Numbered from the stretch's first letter, positions 1 to 8,587 are shown. The stretch is DNA of 37,574 bases from Candidatus Adiutrix sp. (GCA_031261565.1 JAISJK010000053.1:1-37574), one strand, 5' to 3'. The notes: a model not told the origin generated them from the sequence alone. A program made the numbers and translations.

Positions 1-72
1 TTTGAGAGCGGCCTTTGGGACGAGGATGTACGCCAACTATTGCACGCGAAGTACAATATGCCAAATCATTAA
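1..72 (+). CDS. C-terminal end of an unknown gene (partial)
   Basis: The first 23 codons are open in frame 1 and end at a TAA (70-72). The translation finishes with AKYNMPNH. The start lies outside the window. The stretch is too short to assign to a family, and a chance open frame of this length is possible. It is listed because it runs in the same direction as the following autotransporter and ends about 100 bases before it. Confidence 0.3.
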   Translation, partial: FESGLWDEDVRQLLHAKYNMPNH

Positions 73-170
73 CATTTTACCTATAAAAAAAATCTACACC
101 CTTTTGACCCCGCCATATACAATGAATTGTCCTTGTGCAATATTTTAGAGAAAAATGGAGTTTGACCAAA

Positions 171-2924
171 ATGAATATAACCTTAAAATTTAAGGCCGCC
201 CCGGCTTTTTGCGGACTGCTGCTGGCCCTCCTGGCCTTCAGCGCTCAAATCGTCTATTCGGCAACCGTGACTCCGGCAGAACAAGCGACCTACAACAATG
301 CCCGCTATGATGTGCTGTCTTTCATGAAATGGTTTAATGGTCACAGTTATGGCCTGCCCACCACCCCGGCCGCCCAGAACCGCGTGGTGAACGACCCCCT
401 GACCATTACCGGCCCCGGCGATGGCAATATCTGGAAAAGTATTAACGGAGCCAATAAGCTGCTGGTCAGTAACGTAGGTAATTATGCCGGCTATAATGTG
501 TCAGCATATAGCGATATTAGTGGTGGCAAGTTGAACCAGTACGGCAATGTCTGGGTGACGCTCGCGCCCGAGCTGGCCAATCGGCTGCAAAGCGCCTTTC
601 CCGCCGGCAACGACCCCGGCAGCCGTGGGGTATGGTTGCGGACGATTCAGGCCGTTGGTTTGTCGCCGGGGGGGGGAGTTATAACCGCGTCGTTGAGTTT
701 TTCATTGACCCTAAACAGACAGCTAATGAGATGTTTCGCCCGGCAATGAATACGGCCATAAACCAACAGGTGACGGCTGCGGATGTGGCCGGCGCCGCTG
801 GCTGGGATTTTTCCACCTCAGCCCAGCAATGGATTCGCGACCATCCGGCTAAAGATATTGCCGGGGCCGTCGATGATGAGTGGCCCAACCCCTGGACTGG
901 TCTGGGCTACACCTATGACTGGAATCCTGACAATCCGACCCATCAGGGGCTGACGGAATTCATTGCGCCGGGAGACAACACCAGCGCGACCGTAAGCGGC
1001 GTGGCCAGCCTCGGTTCCTATTTGTATGCCCAGCGCGACAGCGCCGGAGCTTACGCTGACGAGCTTAACGGCAACTTCAAGATTTGGGGCACGGCCGACA
1101 CGGTGTGGGGCAAACGAGACTATTTCCGTAAACTGTATTATACCGGCGACAGTAGCAGCGTTATTGACCTCACTCCCACCGGCCGCCTTGAAAAGGGGGT
1201 TCTTATTGAGGATGCGAGCTACACCGTGCGTAATGCCGGCCTGATCACCGCGCGGGAGGGCCGTTTGCCGGCTGACTCAAGGAACTCAAGTAGTGAGATT
1301 GGCCACACCAGTAATGTTTTTTTCATCAATCACACCGGAGCCGCCTATGGAGGCTCCTCGACAGACTTGACCGTCAATGTTGAGAACAGCGGGGCCATCG
1401 GCCATGACGGCCTGGGGTCCGCCTATACCTTCGAAAGCGCCGCCGCAAGCGGACAGGCGACCAGTCTCAATATCAACAATACCGGTGCCCTCTATGCCGG
1501 CTCTCGGGGTTTGATCCTGACCGGTGGCGCTGGCGCAGAAACGGTCAACATAGACAATCACGGCTGGCTCTATAGCGGCCCGGAATCTCATACTTTCGGG
1601 CCTACAGGCGGGGATGACATAAGTTTGCGGCAACATAACAATAGCGTCTATGTTTCACGCGGGGCGATGGCTATCAACGGCCGGGTTGATTTTCAGGACG
1701 GCAGCTTATTTTTTCTCGATTTGACGCGGGTCAACAATCCCCTGTTGATGGCCAAAGAGGCGAATATCACCGGTGGCGCGGTCTTTGAAGGGCATATGCC
1801 CGGTCAACGCGGCCCCGCCGGAATTGCAGCTTATCAGCGCTCCCACTCTGACCAGCGCCGCCACCCAGGCCAGCCTCCTGCAGGGAGCGACCCTGCTCCA
1901 CACTTACGGCCTGAATGGGGGCGGAGGATTTCTGTCCGCCAGTTATAATTATAGCCAGGCTTCGCCGAAGGCCAAGGCGCTTTCCGAAGGCTTTCTGAGC
2001 GGAATGGCCCTCATCAACCAGGGGGCGGACGCTGTTGCCGGCGCGGGCCTGGACAATGCCAGGCGGGCCGCCCGGAGGGGCGCAGACCGGGAAGGTTCCG
2101 GTTTGGCCGCCTTCGCTTCCTTCTCCGGGGGCCATTCGCGTTATAACAGCGGCTCCCAGGTGGATATGAACAGCTTTGCCCTTCTAACCGGCCTTTCTTA
2201 CGGCTCGGAACTCCCCGCCGGTTTTCTGACTTTAGGCGCTTTTTTTGAATACGCCAATGGCGGATACGACACCTACAACTCTTTCCATAACGCCGCCTCA
2301 GTCAGGGGCGATGGCGATGCCCACTCTGTCGGCGGCGGCCTCTTGGGCCGCCTGGACTTCCAGCCGGCCGGGCCGGGCCATTTTTACGCCGAGGTTTCAG
2401 GCCGGGCAGGCCGTCTCTATAACGACTATTCGGCGGCCCCTTTCTCTGATGTTCCGGGCCTTGGGTCAGGCTATGACGCCAACTCAGCCTATTACAGTCT
2501 GCACACGGGCCTGGGCTATCTCTGGAACTTGAGCGGGAAGTCTTCTCTGGACCTATACGGCAAGTATTTCTGGACGCATCAGAATGGCGCGGATGTCACC
2601 CTGTCCACGAATGACCCGGTTAAATTTGACGATCTTGCTTCCAAACGTCTGCGGGCCGGAGGGCGGTTCAGTTACGCCCTTAGCGAATACGCCAGCCCCT
2701 ACCTTGGCGCGGCCTATGAACACGAATTTGATAACCGTGCGCGGGCCACGACCTACGGCTATGCCATTGAAGATCCAAACTTGCGCGGCGATATCGGCAT
2801 CGGCGAGATGGGCCTAACTGTAGCCTGGGAAGCTCTGCCCCTGAGCCTTGATTTGGCTTGCCAGGGTTATGTAGGCCAACGCGAGGGGCTGGGCGTCAGC
2901 TTGGAGATGAAATACGAATTTTGA
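171..2924 (+). pseudogene. Autotransporter (type Va secretion) interrupted by two frameshifts
   Basis: Three overlapping frames join into one protein of about 917 residues. The N-terminus (ATG at 171, GGAG upstream) has a signal peptide: charged MNITLKFK, a hydrophobic stretch, then a likely AlaXAla-type cut near residue 30. The passenger is rich in Gly, Asn, Ser and Thr with NNTG/ENSG-type turns, as in beta-helical passengers. Residues from about 600 form an autotransporter barrel (family PF03797-like) ending in EMKYEF, the terminal aromatic expected for Bam-dependent insertion. The frame changes in a G9 tract at 668-676 (one extra G would restore it) and again near a C4 run at 1813-1816 (removing one base would restore it). 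Protein similarity is continuous across both breaks, so the gene is recently broken, phase-variable at the G tract, or miscalled in homopolymers. An upstream ATG at 135 is less likely because the signal peptide fits the start at 171. Confidence 0.8.
668..676. repeat. G9 homopolymer at the first autotransporter frameshift
   Basis: Nine consecutive G residues lie exactly where the reading frame of the autotransporter passenger shifts. A tract of ten (or seven) would keep one frame from the signal peptide into the passenger. Long G tracts in surface-protein genes are classic slipped-strand phase-variation sites, but they are also where assemblies commonly lose a base. Confidence 0.6.
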
Positions 2925-2949
2925 CCTGCACCTTAACCTTTTTTGGCGC

Positions 2950-3689
2950 TTGCCTACTGATTCCGTGCCTGCCGCTGGTCGCGGCGCTTTTTGGGGGTCT
3001 GTTCACCCCCTGGCCCAGGCAGCTGATTTGACTGTCGCGGGCGGTTATGGCGGCTGGTCGCGCTACGAAACCGGCTCCCATGTGGATGTGAGCGGCGCCT
3101 CCCTGCTGGCCGGTCTGGCCCTCGGTAATGATGTGGGCTACGGGCGGCTGACCGTGGGCGCTTTCTTTGAAGGCGGCCGGGGCGACTACACCTCGCACAA
3201 CAGTTTCAGCAACTTCGCCTCGGTCAAGGGCCACGGTGATATCTCCTACCTCGGCGGCGGTATTTTGGGCTGCTATGACCTGAATTCCGGCCTTCTCACC
3301 GGCCTGTATGTGGATGGTTCGGCTAGAGTGGGCCGCTCCAAAATGGATTTCAACAGCCGAGACATTCTGTATAACGGCGCCCGGGCGGACTTTGATTCTT
3401 CCGCCCTCTATTACGGCCTCCACGGCGGCCTGGGCTACATCTGGGGTATCTCAGACGCGGCCAGCCTGGATTTTTCGGCCAAACTCCTCTGGACGCGGCA
3501 GCAGAGCGACAGCCTGACCGTCTATCAGGATCGGTTGCGCTTCGAGGAAATTCCGGGCTGGGCGAGCTGGGCTTTAGCCTGAAACCGACGGGGGCGGATT
3601 CGCGTTTGGCCCTTGACCTGGGCCTGCAGGGCTATGTGGGCCGACGGGAGGGGGTGGGCGGGAGCTTGCAACTGAGGTGGGAGTTTTGA
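2950..3689 (+). pseudogene. Decayed autotransporter barrel fragment
   Basis: This stretch repeats the barrel of the preceding gene without signal peptide or passenger. Shared segments include a block near VGAFFEGGRGDYTSHNSF (compare LGAFFEYANGGYDTYNSF upstream) and GLGYIWGISDAASLDF (compare GLGYLWNLSGKSSLDL). At about 3552 roughly 46 residues present in the first barrel are missing and the frame changes. The remainder continues as GLGELGFSLKP and ends in QLRWEF, with a TGA at 3687-3689. One out-of-frame deletion explains both the missing strands and the frame change. The fragment begins 26 bases after the first gene. It is probably a non-functional remnant of a tandem autotransporter, though it could act as a gene-conversion donor. 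Confidence 0.7.
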
Positions 3690-3832
3690 GCTGAAGGTTC
3701 AGAACCGCGAGCAGTGGCAGGCCAGAGCCAGCCGGACACATCTTGGCACATGAAGCGGAACATGATGTCAAAGGGGGCGACCACGAATTGGGAGGAGTTG
3801 GCGGTGGTGAATGCCTGAAATTTGGCGCTGAT

Positions 3833-4348
3833 TTAGTAGTGTTTATGTCCTGGCTGGTTTAACCAGTAGTCATACAGCTCTTTTCCTTCCGGCAATGTCA
3901 ACGGGGAGATGGCAATCAGGCTGGTGTGACTTTTCTCTGAAAAAGTGGGGCTACACTGGTATATCTCGCCCAGGGTGTGCATAAAGGCATCATCATCGAA
4001 ACCAATAGCCTTGGCCATCGTATAATCGTTACAATAGTAAACTTTGGGTATCCTGGCCCAAAGTAGGGCGGCCAGGCACATGGGACAGGGATAGCCCGTG
4101 GCGAACATGGTAACACTGGGGAGAGAATAGCTGCCCAAAGCACGGATAGCCATAATTTCGGCATGGCTGGTGGGGTCTCCCGTTTTAAGCACTTCGTTAT
4201 GCGCCCCAGCCAGAATGTTTCCACCTTCATCGGCAATTACCGCGCCGAATGGGCCGCCAGCTCCGGAATCTATCCCCTGATAGGCTAGACGGATCGCCTC
4301 TCTCATAAGCTGTTCAGCAGATACTGTATTTGGGCGGATCATCCTCAT
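3833..4348 (-). CDS. Guanine deaminase-like nucleoside/base deaminase
   Basis: A 171-residue cytidine/deoxycytidylate-deaminase-fold protein, predicted to be a cytosolic zinc hydrolase that deaminates a purine base. The zinc and catalytic signature is complete: H62-A-E64 (zinc ligand and proton shuttle) and P87-C88-x-x-C91 (the other two ligands). The overall pattern (GGPFGAVI, the PTSHAEIMAIR block, PCPMC, LLWARIPKVYYC, GFDDD, a C-terminus ending in an aromatic residue) matches the small bacterial guanine deaminase family typified by Bacillus GuaD rather than tRNA adenosine deaminases. Substrate is inferred from family likeness only. An AGGAG lies too close to the first ATG and fits the ATG two codons later (4342) better. 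It stands alone between the autotransporter remnants and the integrative element. Confidence 0.8.
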   Translation of the reverse strand: MRMIRPNTVSAEQLMREAIRLAYQGIDSGAGGPFGAVIADEGGNILAGAHNEVLKTGDPTSHAEIMAIRALGSYSLPSVTMFATGYPCPMCLAALLWARIPKVYYCNDYTMAKAIGFDDDAFMHTLGEIYQCSPTFSEKSHTSLIAISPLTLPEGKELYDYWLNQPGHKHY

Positions 4349-4781
4349 ATCTCCTAGCCCGAGTTTACAAGTTATTTGGTGACAATCTTAAAATTACCTG
4401 ACATATAAGCCAGTTTTAAGAAAATGCCTGATTAAAAAGTATCGGCGATAAATTAACTGCGCCAAACTTTCATTTTTTGTAACATTTGGCGCACCTGACA
4501 TGGCTTCAAGATATTCGGCGAATGAAAACGGAAGCATCGCAATTTCGATATATCTACCGTCGTTCAATGAGTTGCATCTACCTCCTCCTAGACAAGCATC
4601 TTTTCAAGCAGGCCTTTCTTCAATGCTGGCTGTTCGGCTTTAACTTTTATGGTCGGGCAGGGTGTGCCCCTTTACTGGAAATACCCTCCAGGTCTTAAAA
4701 TCAGCGTTTGGTTTCAATTAGAATAACGGGTGTATTTGTGTGGGGCGGGTTTTAATGTAACCTGTTGATTTTATTGTGGTG
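4349..4781. other. Gene-free stretch between the deaminase and the element junction
   Basis: About 430 AT-richer bases hold the upstream region of the deaminase and host sequence up to the tRNA-derived junction. A 70-codon open frame (4486-4698, plus) shows no domain, no convincing ribosome site and no operon partner, so I do not call it. No clear promoter or hairpin stands out. Confidence 0.5.
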
Positions 4782-4799
4782 CCGGGGCCGGAGTCGAAC
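4782..4799. repeat. Distal attachment site (tRNA-Leu 3'-end copy)
   Basis: These 18 bases are identical to 15586-15603 and correspond to the T-arm and part of the acceptor stem of tRNA-Leu. The likeness extends through the CCA end (4776-4781) except that one G of the acceptor stem is missing. The sequence then diverges completely at 4800 and there is no anticodon arm, so it is a recombination footprint and not a tRNA gene. Confidence 0.85.
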
Positions 4800-4849
4800 T
4801 TTCTTATAATGTATTGTAATTTGTAAATAAAATTTATTGGCTATTCGTC

Positions 4850-4868
4850 ATACCCCAGGGGATACCCC
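4850..4868. promoter_or_regulatory. Putative integrase arm-type sites, left end
   Basis: Two direct ATACCCC heptamers begin at 4850 and 4862, a 12-base pitch, about 50 bases inside the left attachment site. The right end carries TTACCCC twice with the same 12-base pitch (15446, 15458) plus an inverted GGGGTAT. Matching short repeats at both ends fit integrase N-terminal-domain (arm) binding sites. Function is inferred from position and symmetry. Confidence 0.5.
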
Positions 4869-5034
4869 TATTCCGGGCCGCTACCTAAAATTGATGATTA
4901 TGGAAACTTGAGGGCAAGCATACCACAAGGGGAGAGACAGGGCAACCCCCGCCCCGGCACCCCGGCACCCGCCAGAAAAGCAAAGGGCCAGACGATCGCC
5001 GCCCGGCCCCTGCTGGTGGTCTATGTTGCGCCGG

Positions 5035-5241
5035 TCAGGTGGCGTCCGTCTCCCCGATCGCCCTGGCCACTCTAGCCAGGTCAGCGAATACCCGCCCCAT
5101 AGCCGGCGGCATCGGCCTGGCCTTCAAGGGTAAAAACCCGGGTTTCCCCTTGTGGGTCAGCTCCTCAATGCCGGGCTGGTCGGCCATCCAGCGGCACCTT
5201 TCAGCGGCCGGGCGGCGATCGTCAAGCCATAGGTCTCTCAT
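5035..5241 (-). CDS. Small hypothetical protein, left operon gene 4
   Basis: A 68-residue protein with no family I recognise. It is mostly charged (MRDLWLDDRRPAAERCRW at the N-terminus) and has no membrane segment. Its ATG overlaps the stop of the upstream gene (ATGA at 5238-5241), typical of translational coupling. It is the last gene of a four-gene minus-strand run that starts near 6014. It contains one copy of the element-specific motif at 5146-5155. Confidence 0.55.
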   Translation of the reverse strand: MRDLWLDDRRPAAERCRWMADQPGIEELTHKGKPGFLPLKARPMPPAMGRVFADLARVARAIGETDAT

Positions 5242-5474
5242 TTGGCCACCCCCATTTCAGCTTTGATTATTTCGTGCTCTCTCCGTCTGCGGTCTGTATC
5301 CCATTCATCAAAAGATACACCGTCCAAAGATACATCGTCAATTGATCGGCCGGCCATGATCTTAAAAATATCCTCGAAATAAAGCGCCTCGTGAGGGTTC
5401 ACTTTGGCCTTGCCTTGGCCGGCCGTTTGGTCTACACTCTCTTTAGCCTTCATGGCTTGCTCCTCGATTCTCAT
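5238..5474 (-). CDS. Small hypothetical protein, left operon gene 3
   Basis: An acidic, probably cytosolic protein of up to 78 residues, with a short DDVSLDGVSFDEWDTD stretch and a basic RRRRE patch after it. I do not recognise it. The ATG eight codons in (5453) has GAGGAG six bases upstream and is the likelier start, giving 71 residues. Its end overlaps the next gene by four bases. Its job cannot be read from the sequence; neighbours suggest a regulatory or accessory role in the element. Confidence 0.55.
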   Translation of the reverse strand: MRIEEQAMKAKESVDQTAGQGKAKVNPHEALYFEDIFKIMAGRSIDDVSLDGVSFDEWDTDRRRREHEIIKAEMGVAK

Positions 5475-5531
5475 GTTGGTTGTGAAGGTGAGGCCCTGTC
5501 TGGTGGTGGTTTCACCATGATGGGGCCGCTT

Positions 5532-5792
5532 TTATTCGCCATTAAGCAGGCGGTCAATTTCCGCTTTCTTTATTCGCCATTCCCTGCCAATTTTGGCCGC
5601 TCGAATCTTGCCTTCCTTTAGCCACTTCAAAACAGTTGAGCGATTCACCTTTAAAAACTCTGCGGCCTCATCCACTGTCAGGGGCCGCTCTGCTCTCTCC
5701 TCATCCGTCAATGCCGCCATCCTGCTTCCTCCTTTCCGGCTTTCATGTTTCAGCCATGCCAGCCTAATTTTTTCGTCTTCGCTTAACGCCAT
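5532..5792 (-). CDS. Excisionase/HTH_17-type DNA-binding protein
   Basis: The 86-residue protein carries an excisionase-type winged helix: PLTVDEAAEFLKVNRSTV, then KWLKEGKIRAAKIGREWRI and KKAEIDRLL. This is the MerR-like helix-turn-helix fold of Xis and AlpA proteins. Two starts are plausible. The ATG at 5792 abuts the stop of the upstream gene (TGA-ATG). The ATG at 5720 has AGGAGG eight bases upstream and begins closer to the conserved domain. It lies in the left operon near the distal attachment site and is a candidate recombination directionality factor or operon regulator. Which of the element's three HTH proteins is the excisionase cannot be told from sequence. Confidence 0.8.
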   Translation of the reverse strand: MALSEDEKIRLAWLKHESRKGGSRMAALTDEERAERPLTVDEAAEFLKVNRSTVLKWLKEGKIRAAKIGREWRIKKAEIDRLLNGE

Positions 5793-6014
5793 TCAGTCAC
5801 CTACCTTGTCAACTACTTCAACACCGTCCTGATTCAGGTGGCAAATAATGCGGCCATCGTCCACCAGGTTCCAGAAAACAGAGGCGGCCCGGTGATCCAC
5901 AATGCGTCTCTTCCGGGCGAATCCGGCAATAACATCAAGGCAAGCCCGGCCTACGAAGGTGGTCGCAAATTTTAACATCAAGGTGAGGTCTGTAGGTTTT
6001 GTTTTGGTTCTCAT
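5793..6014 (-). CDS. Small hypothetical protein, left operon gene 1
   Basis: A 73-residue basic protein (MRTKTKPTDLTLMLKF at the N-terminus) without a domain I recognise. It is the first gene after the strong promoter at 6043-6071 and has a GAGAGGG ribosome site. It ends directly at the ATG of the excisionase-like gene. Conserved-looking features are limited to KRRIVDHRAASVFW and an acidic C-terminus. Position at the head of the operon suggests an element regulator or early protein; this is inference only. Confidence 0.55.
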   Translation of the reverse strand: MRTKTKPTDLTLMLKFATTFVGRACLDVIAGFARKRRIVDHRAASVFWNLVDDGRIICHLNQDGVEVVDKVGD

Positions 6015-6042
6015 TTGACGCCCTCTCTCTATCTATGACCCT

Positions 6043-6071
6043 ATATTAACAGCACTATCAATCGTTGTCAA
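6043..6071 (-). promoter_or_regulatory. Sigma70-type promoter of the left operon, with flanking repeats
   Basis: On the minus strand TTGACA (6066-6071) and TAATAT (6043-6048) are separated by exactly 17 bases, close to consensus, about 30 bases before the 6014 start codon. The octamer CACTATCA occurs at 6053-6060, inside the spacer, and again at 6083-6090, just upstream of the -35 box, 30 bases (about three helical turns) apart. These could be operators for one of the HTH proteins. Confidence 0.7.
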
Positions 6072-6206
6072 CACTTAATTTACACTATCACTCTATAAAT
6101 ACTTTATTGCAACTCTATACTGTCCGATAAGTGCCATTATGTAAACCTGGCCACTTTATTGCGAATGGCTTTATTGTCGTAATATCACTATGTTATACCA
6201 GTATAG

Positions 6207-6236
6207 CCGCCGGGACAATAATTATCGGCCCGGCGG
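6207..6236 (-). terminator. GC-rich hairpin downstream of ssb
   Basis: CCGCCGGG (6207-6214) and CCCGGCGG (6229-6236) form a perfect 8-base stem with a 14-base loop, about 35 bases after the ssb stop on the minus strand. No clear T tract follows, so termination by this hairpin is uncertain. Confidence 0.35.
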
Positions 6237-6269
6237 GGCGGTTATCGGTTGCCAGTCGTCAATAATTTG

Positions 6270-6737
6270 TCAGGGAGCCGGAGGGGAGGTAGGCCGGCCA
6301 CAAGGGGAGAGACAGGCCCCGGCCAACGGTAAAGTAATTCTTGACAGTTCGCCGCCCGTATTGACAAACGCCACCGGCGGCTCACTCGGCTTGGGCTGGC
6401 CACCGTTTCCCCCCTTGCCGGTTCCACCTCCCAGGAGGGTCAGGGCACTGGCGATGATCTCCGTTATCCAACGGTCAACCCCGGCCTTGTCCGTCCACTT
6501 GCGGTATTGGATCCGGCCCTCAATGCAGACCTGGCGATCTTTGGCCAGATATTTTATAGCCACCTCGGCCAGCTTGCCGAAGATCAACACGGCATGATAT
6601 TCCGTCCGCTCCTCACCATTCCACTTGTCCGCAGTGGCCAGGGAAAGCCGGCAATAGTCGGCCCCGGCCTGGCTCTGTCTAATGTCCAAATCTTTGGCCA
6701 CCTTGCCGATTAAAATAGCCTTGTTCATAGACGCCAT
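6270..6737 (-). CDS. ssb: Single-stranded DNA-binding protein
   Basis: A 155-residue protein with a bacterial SSB OB fold: MNKAILIGKVAKDLDIRQ, then YCRLSLATADKW, TEYHAVLIFGKLAEVAIKYL and GRIQYRKWTD. It should coat single-stranded DNA during element replication and RecT-mediated annealing. The start at 6737 is chosen because AGGGG lies about nine bases upstream; a further upstream in-frame start would add non-family residues. A Gly/Pro-rich linker follows the OB fold, but the acidic aromatic tip (DDIPF-like) that docks partner proteins is absent. The tail instead runs into GACLSPCGRPTSPPAP, encoded partly by the element repeat at 6298-6316. It follows recT in the same direction. Confidence 0.9.
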   Translation of the reverse strand: MASMNKAILIGKVAKDLDIRQSQAGADYCRLSLATADKWNGEERTEYHAVLIFGKLAEVAIKYLAKDRQVCIEGRIQYRKWTDKAGVDRWITEIIASALTLLGGGTGKGGNGGQPKPSEPPVAFVNTGGELSRITLPLAGACLSPCGRPTSPPAP

Positions 6738-6803
6738 ATTGTTTTCCCCTTTCTCTTTCATGGGTAATGGCCCCACTTCCGGCGGGAGCCGGGCCGCAAG
6801 GGG

Positions 6804-7676
6804 TTAAAGCTTATTTAGCCGGGCGGCCGCTTTCCGGCCCTGGGCTTCCGTCAGTTCCCCGGGGTCACCGGTCTCAAACTTTTCAGCCAGCTCCGGCGGC
6901 AGGTGGCCGGGCGTCCCCAGGCGGGTCAGTTCCACCTCAATAGCTTGAAGCGTGGCCGGAGATATGGCGGCCGCCTCCTCTTCGGCCACCGGTTGGGCCT
7001 CAATAACCCGCCCCTGTATCTCTCCCGTGGTAATGGTGGCCGCCCCGGCGCTCTCATAAACCCCACCGGGGCCGGGCCGCATATCCAGCATTTCCTCAGC
7101 CGTATGCAACCCCATGGCAATCTCCGGCGCATAGGCCCTCACCAGCCAGGCGGCCGCCCGGTACATCAACATCTGTTTGGGCATGGTCTGCCATTTAGAC
7201 CCCGTCCGCTGAAACCAGCCCTCTTTTTTGGCTATGGCAATGGTCACCGGAGACCCTTCAAGGGTATCATTGGTGGCCTTTTCCACTGCCCAGGCCTGGC
7301 AACCATAGTCGTCTTGCCCCTCAGTCCCCACCCACTTGTAGTGGATGCTGGAGAAGCGGCCGCACATGTTGAAGGAGGCTATCAGGAATTGAGAAGACCA
7401 ACCGGGATTGCCGTTGATGATATGTAGATTTTGCATGGCCATCAAGGGGTCAGCTCCCAGGCGCTTGGCCATATTCAGGGCTATCAGGCAGTTGGCCGGG
7501 TTGCCCTGATAATGCTTGGGAACCAGGGTTGATTGACTAAACATCGTCCCCACCCTCATGGCCAGGGAGAAGGAAGCCCCGGAATAAAAGCCCAGGTCAG
7601 TGGCATCGTCTCCCGGCTTGACCGGCGGGGCGGCGTTGTGTTTCAGTTCGGTAAGGCTGGTAGTGGCAACAGACAT
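6804..7676 (-). CDS. RecT-family single-strand annealing protein
   Basis: A 290-residue protein matching phage RecT: the core has NCLIALNMAKRLGADPLMAMQ, an INGNPGWSSQFLIA block, the KKEGW segment and, near residue 165, QMLMYRAAAWLVRAYAPEIA followed by GLHTAEEM. RecT proteins bind single-stranded DNA and anneal homologous strands, here likely for element replication or exchange with other phage DNA. AAGGAG sits nine bases before the ATG. It begins four bases after the Cas4/RecB-like nuclease gene ends and is followed by ssb, a standard exonuclease-annealase-SSB arrangement. The C-terminal 80 residues are variable, as usual for this family. Confidence 0.93.
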   Translation of the reverse strand: MSVATTSLTELKHNAAPPVKPGDDATDLGFYSGASFSLAMRVGTMFSQSTLVPKHYQGNPANCLIALNMAKRLGADPLMAMQNLHIINGNPGWSSQFLIASFNMCGRFSSIHYKWVGTEGQDDYGCQAWAVEKATNDTLEGSPVTIAIAKKEGWFQRTGSKWQTMPKQMLMYRAAAWLVRAYAPEIAMGLHTAEEMLDMRPGPGGVYESAGAATITTGEIQGRVIEAQPVAEEEAAAISPATLQAIEVELTRLGTPGHLPPELAEKFETGDPGELTEAQGRKAAARLNKL

Positions 7677-7680
7677 TTTC

Positions 7681-8478
7681 TCATCTCCTTGATTTACAAT
7701 TGTTGTAGATTGGGCAGTAACGCGAATGGCACATCATAGACCGGGGGTTGCCGAAAAAAGCCCCGGAGTTAATCAGCTTGGCGGCCATTTCCAAAACGCC
7801 GGGCACATCATCGGAGCCGACCAGGGCCGCCCTGGCCCCCTCTATCCGGCCTATACCGGCCCGCTGGCCCTTTGGGGTTTTCCCGGTTTGCAGGCCGATG
7901 ATCTTGGCCGGGGCGCTCATCGGCTGGCCAGTGGCCGCCTCGGCCAGAATTTCATACACCCCTATCTGGAAAGCATGGCCGGCGGTTTTTACCCTGCCGT
8001 CTGTGCCCACCACCTGGCCGCCGGTTTTAATGTCGGCAATGCCCAGGCCGTCATCCGTCCGTTGGATTCGGTCAACCGTGCCGGTCAGGGTAATCCCCAG
8101 GTCAGCAATGGTCAGGGCTTCACAGGTGGCCTCCACCGCCACATAATCCGCCGCCGGCGCAATCTGAGCGCAGTAAAGACCATGCAGACCCAGGGCGATC
8201 TTTTCAGCCGTAGCCGGGTTTAAATCGTCCTCCCAAACCACATCCTCCCCCGGCCTGGCCAGCACATCCACCGCCGCCCCGGCCGCCTCGTCTGCGGTCA
8301 GGCCTTCACCCTTGAGGCGGGATTCATCATAGACCGCCGTTGATTTATGCACAGCCGTGCCCAGCATGGCCTTGCCGCTTGACGGCATCCGCTTCCCCTG
8401 AATATGCACAGCTTCCCACCGGGCCGGGCAGTCAAACAGCCCCGGCAGAGAACTGGCCCGTATAGTCGTTTTAATCAT
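7681..8478 (-). CDS. PD-(D/E)XK nuclease, Cas4/RecB-like with Cys cluster
   Basis: A 265-residue nuclease of the PD-(D/E)XK superfamily. It shows an LFDCP N-terminal cysteine, a GTAVHKSTAVY motif (the conserved His), GTVDRI and IADIKTG (the Asp and D-x-K catalytic residues), a QIGVYEILA helix, and three clustered cysteines near the end (CHSRYCPIYNNC). One N-terminal plus three C-terminal cysteines suggest the [4Fe-4S] cluster of Cas4/AddB-type exonucleases. It probably supplies 5'-end resection for the adjacent RecT, as RecE or lambda exonuclease does elsewhere. AAGGAGG lies seven bases before the start. No CRISPR array or cas gene is near, so a CRISPR role is unlikely. Confidence 0.87.
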   Translation of the reverse strand: MIKTTIRASSLPGLFDCPARWEAVHIQGKRMPSSGKAMLGTAVHKSTAVYDESRLKGEGLTADEAAGAAVDVLARPGEDVVWEDDLNPATAEKIALGLHGLYCAQIAPAADYVAVEATCEALTIADLGITLTGTVDRIQRTDDGLGIADIKTGGQVVGTDGRVKTAGHAFQIGVYEILAEAATGQPMSAPAKIIGLQTGKTPKGQRAGIGRIEGARAALVGSDDVPGVLEMAAKLINSGAFFGNPRSMMCHSRYCPIYNNCKSRR

Positions 8479-8587
8479 CTAATTGCCTCCTTGTCATTTC
8501 CTACATTTTGGTAGGAAATTAAATCTATCCCCAAAATTATTAGGTTTTCTTAGTCTCAGCCCCACAAGGGGGAATCCCCCGGCGGCC

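Noticed and set aside
4486-4698. 70-codon open frame on the plus strand next to the element
   Set aside because: No ribosome site, domain, signal or partner gene; composition looks like intergenic DNA.
4776-4800. A second tRNA-Leu gene
   Set aside because: Only the T arm and acceptor end are present; the sequence diverges at once, so it is an attachment-site copy.
7681-8478. Cas4 of a CRISPR system
   Set aside because: No CRISPR repeats or other cas genes in the window; the recT and ssb neighbours point to a phage-type exonuclease role.
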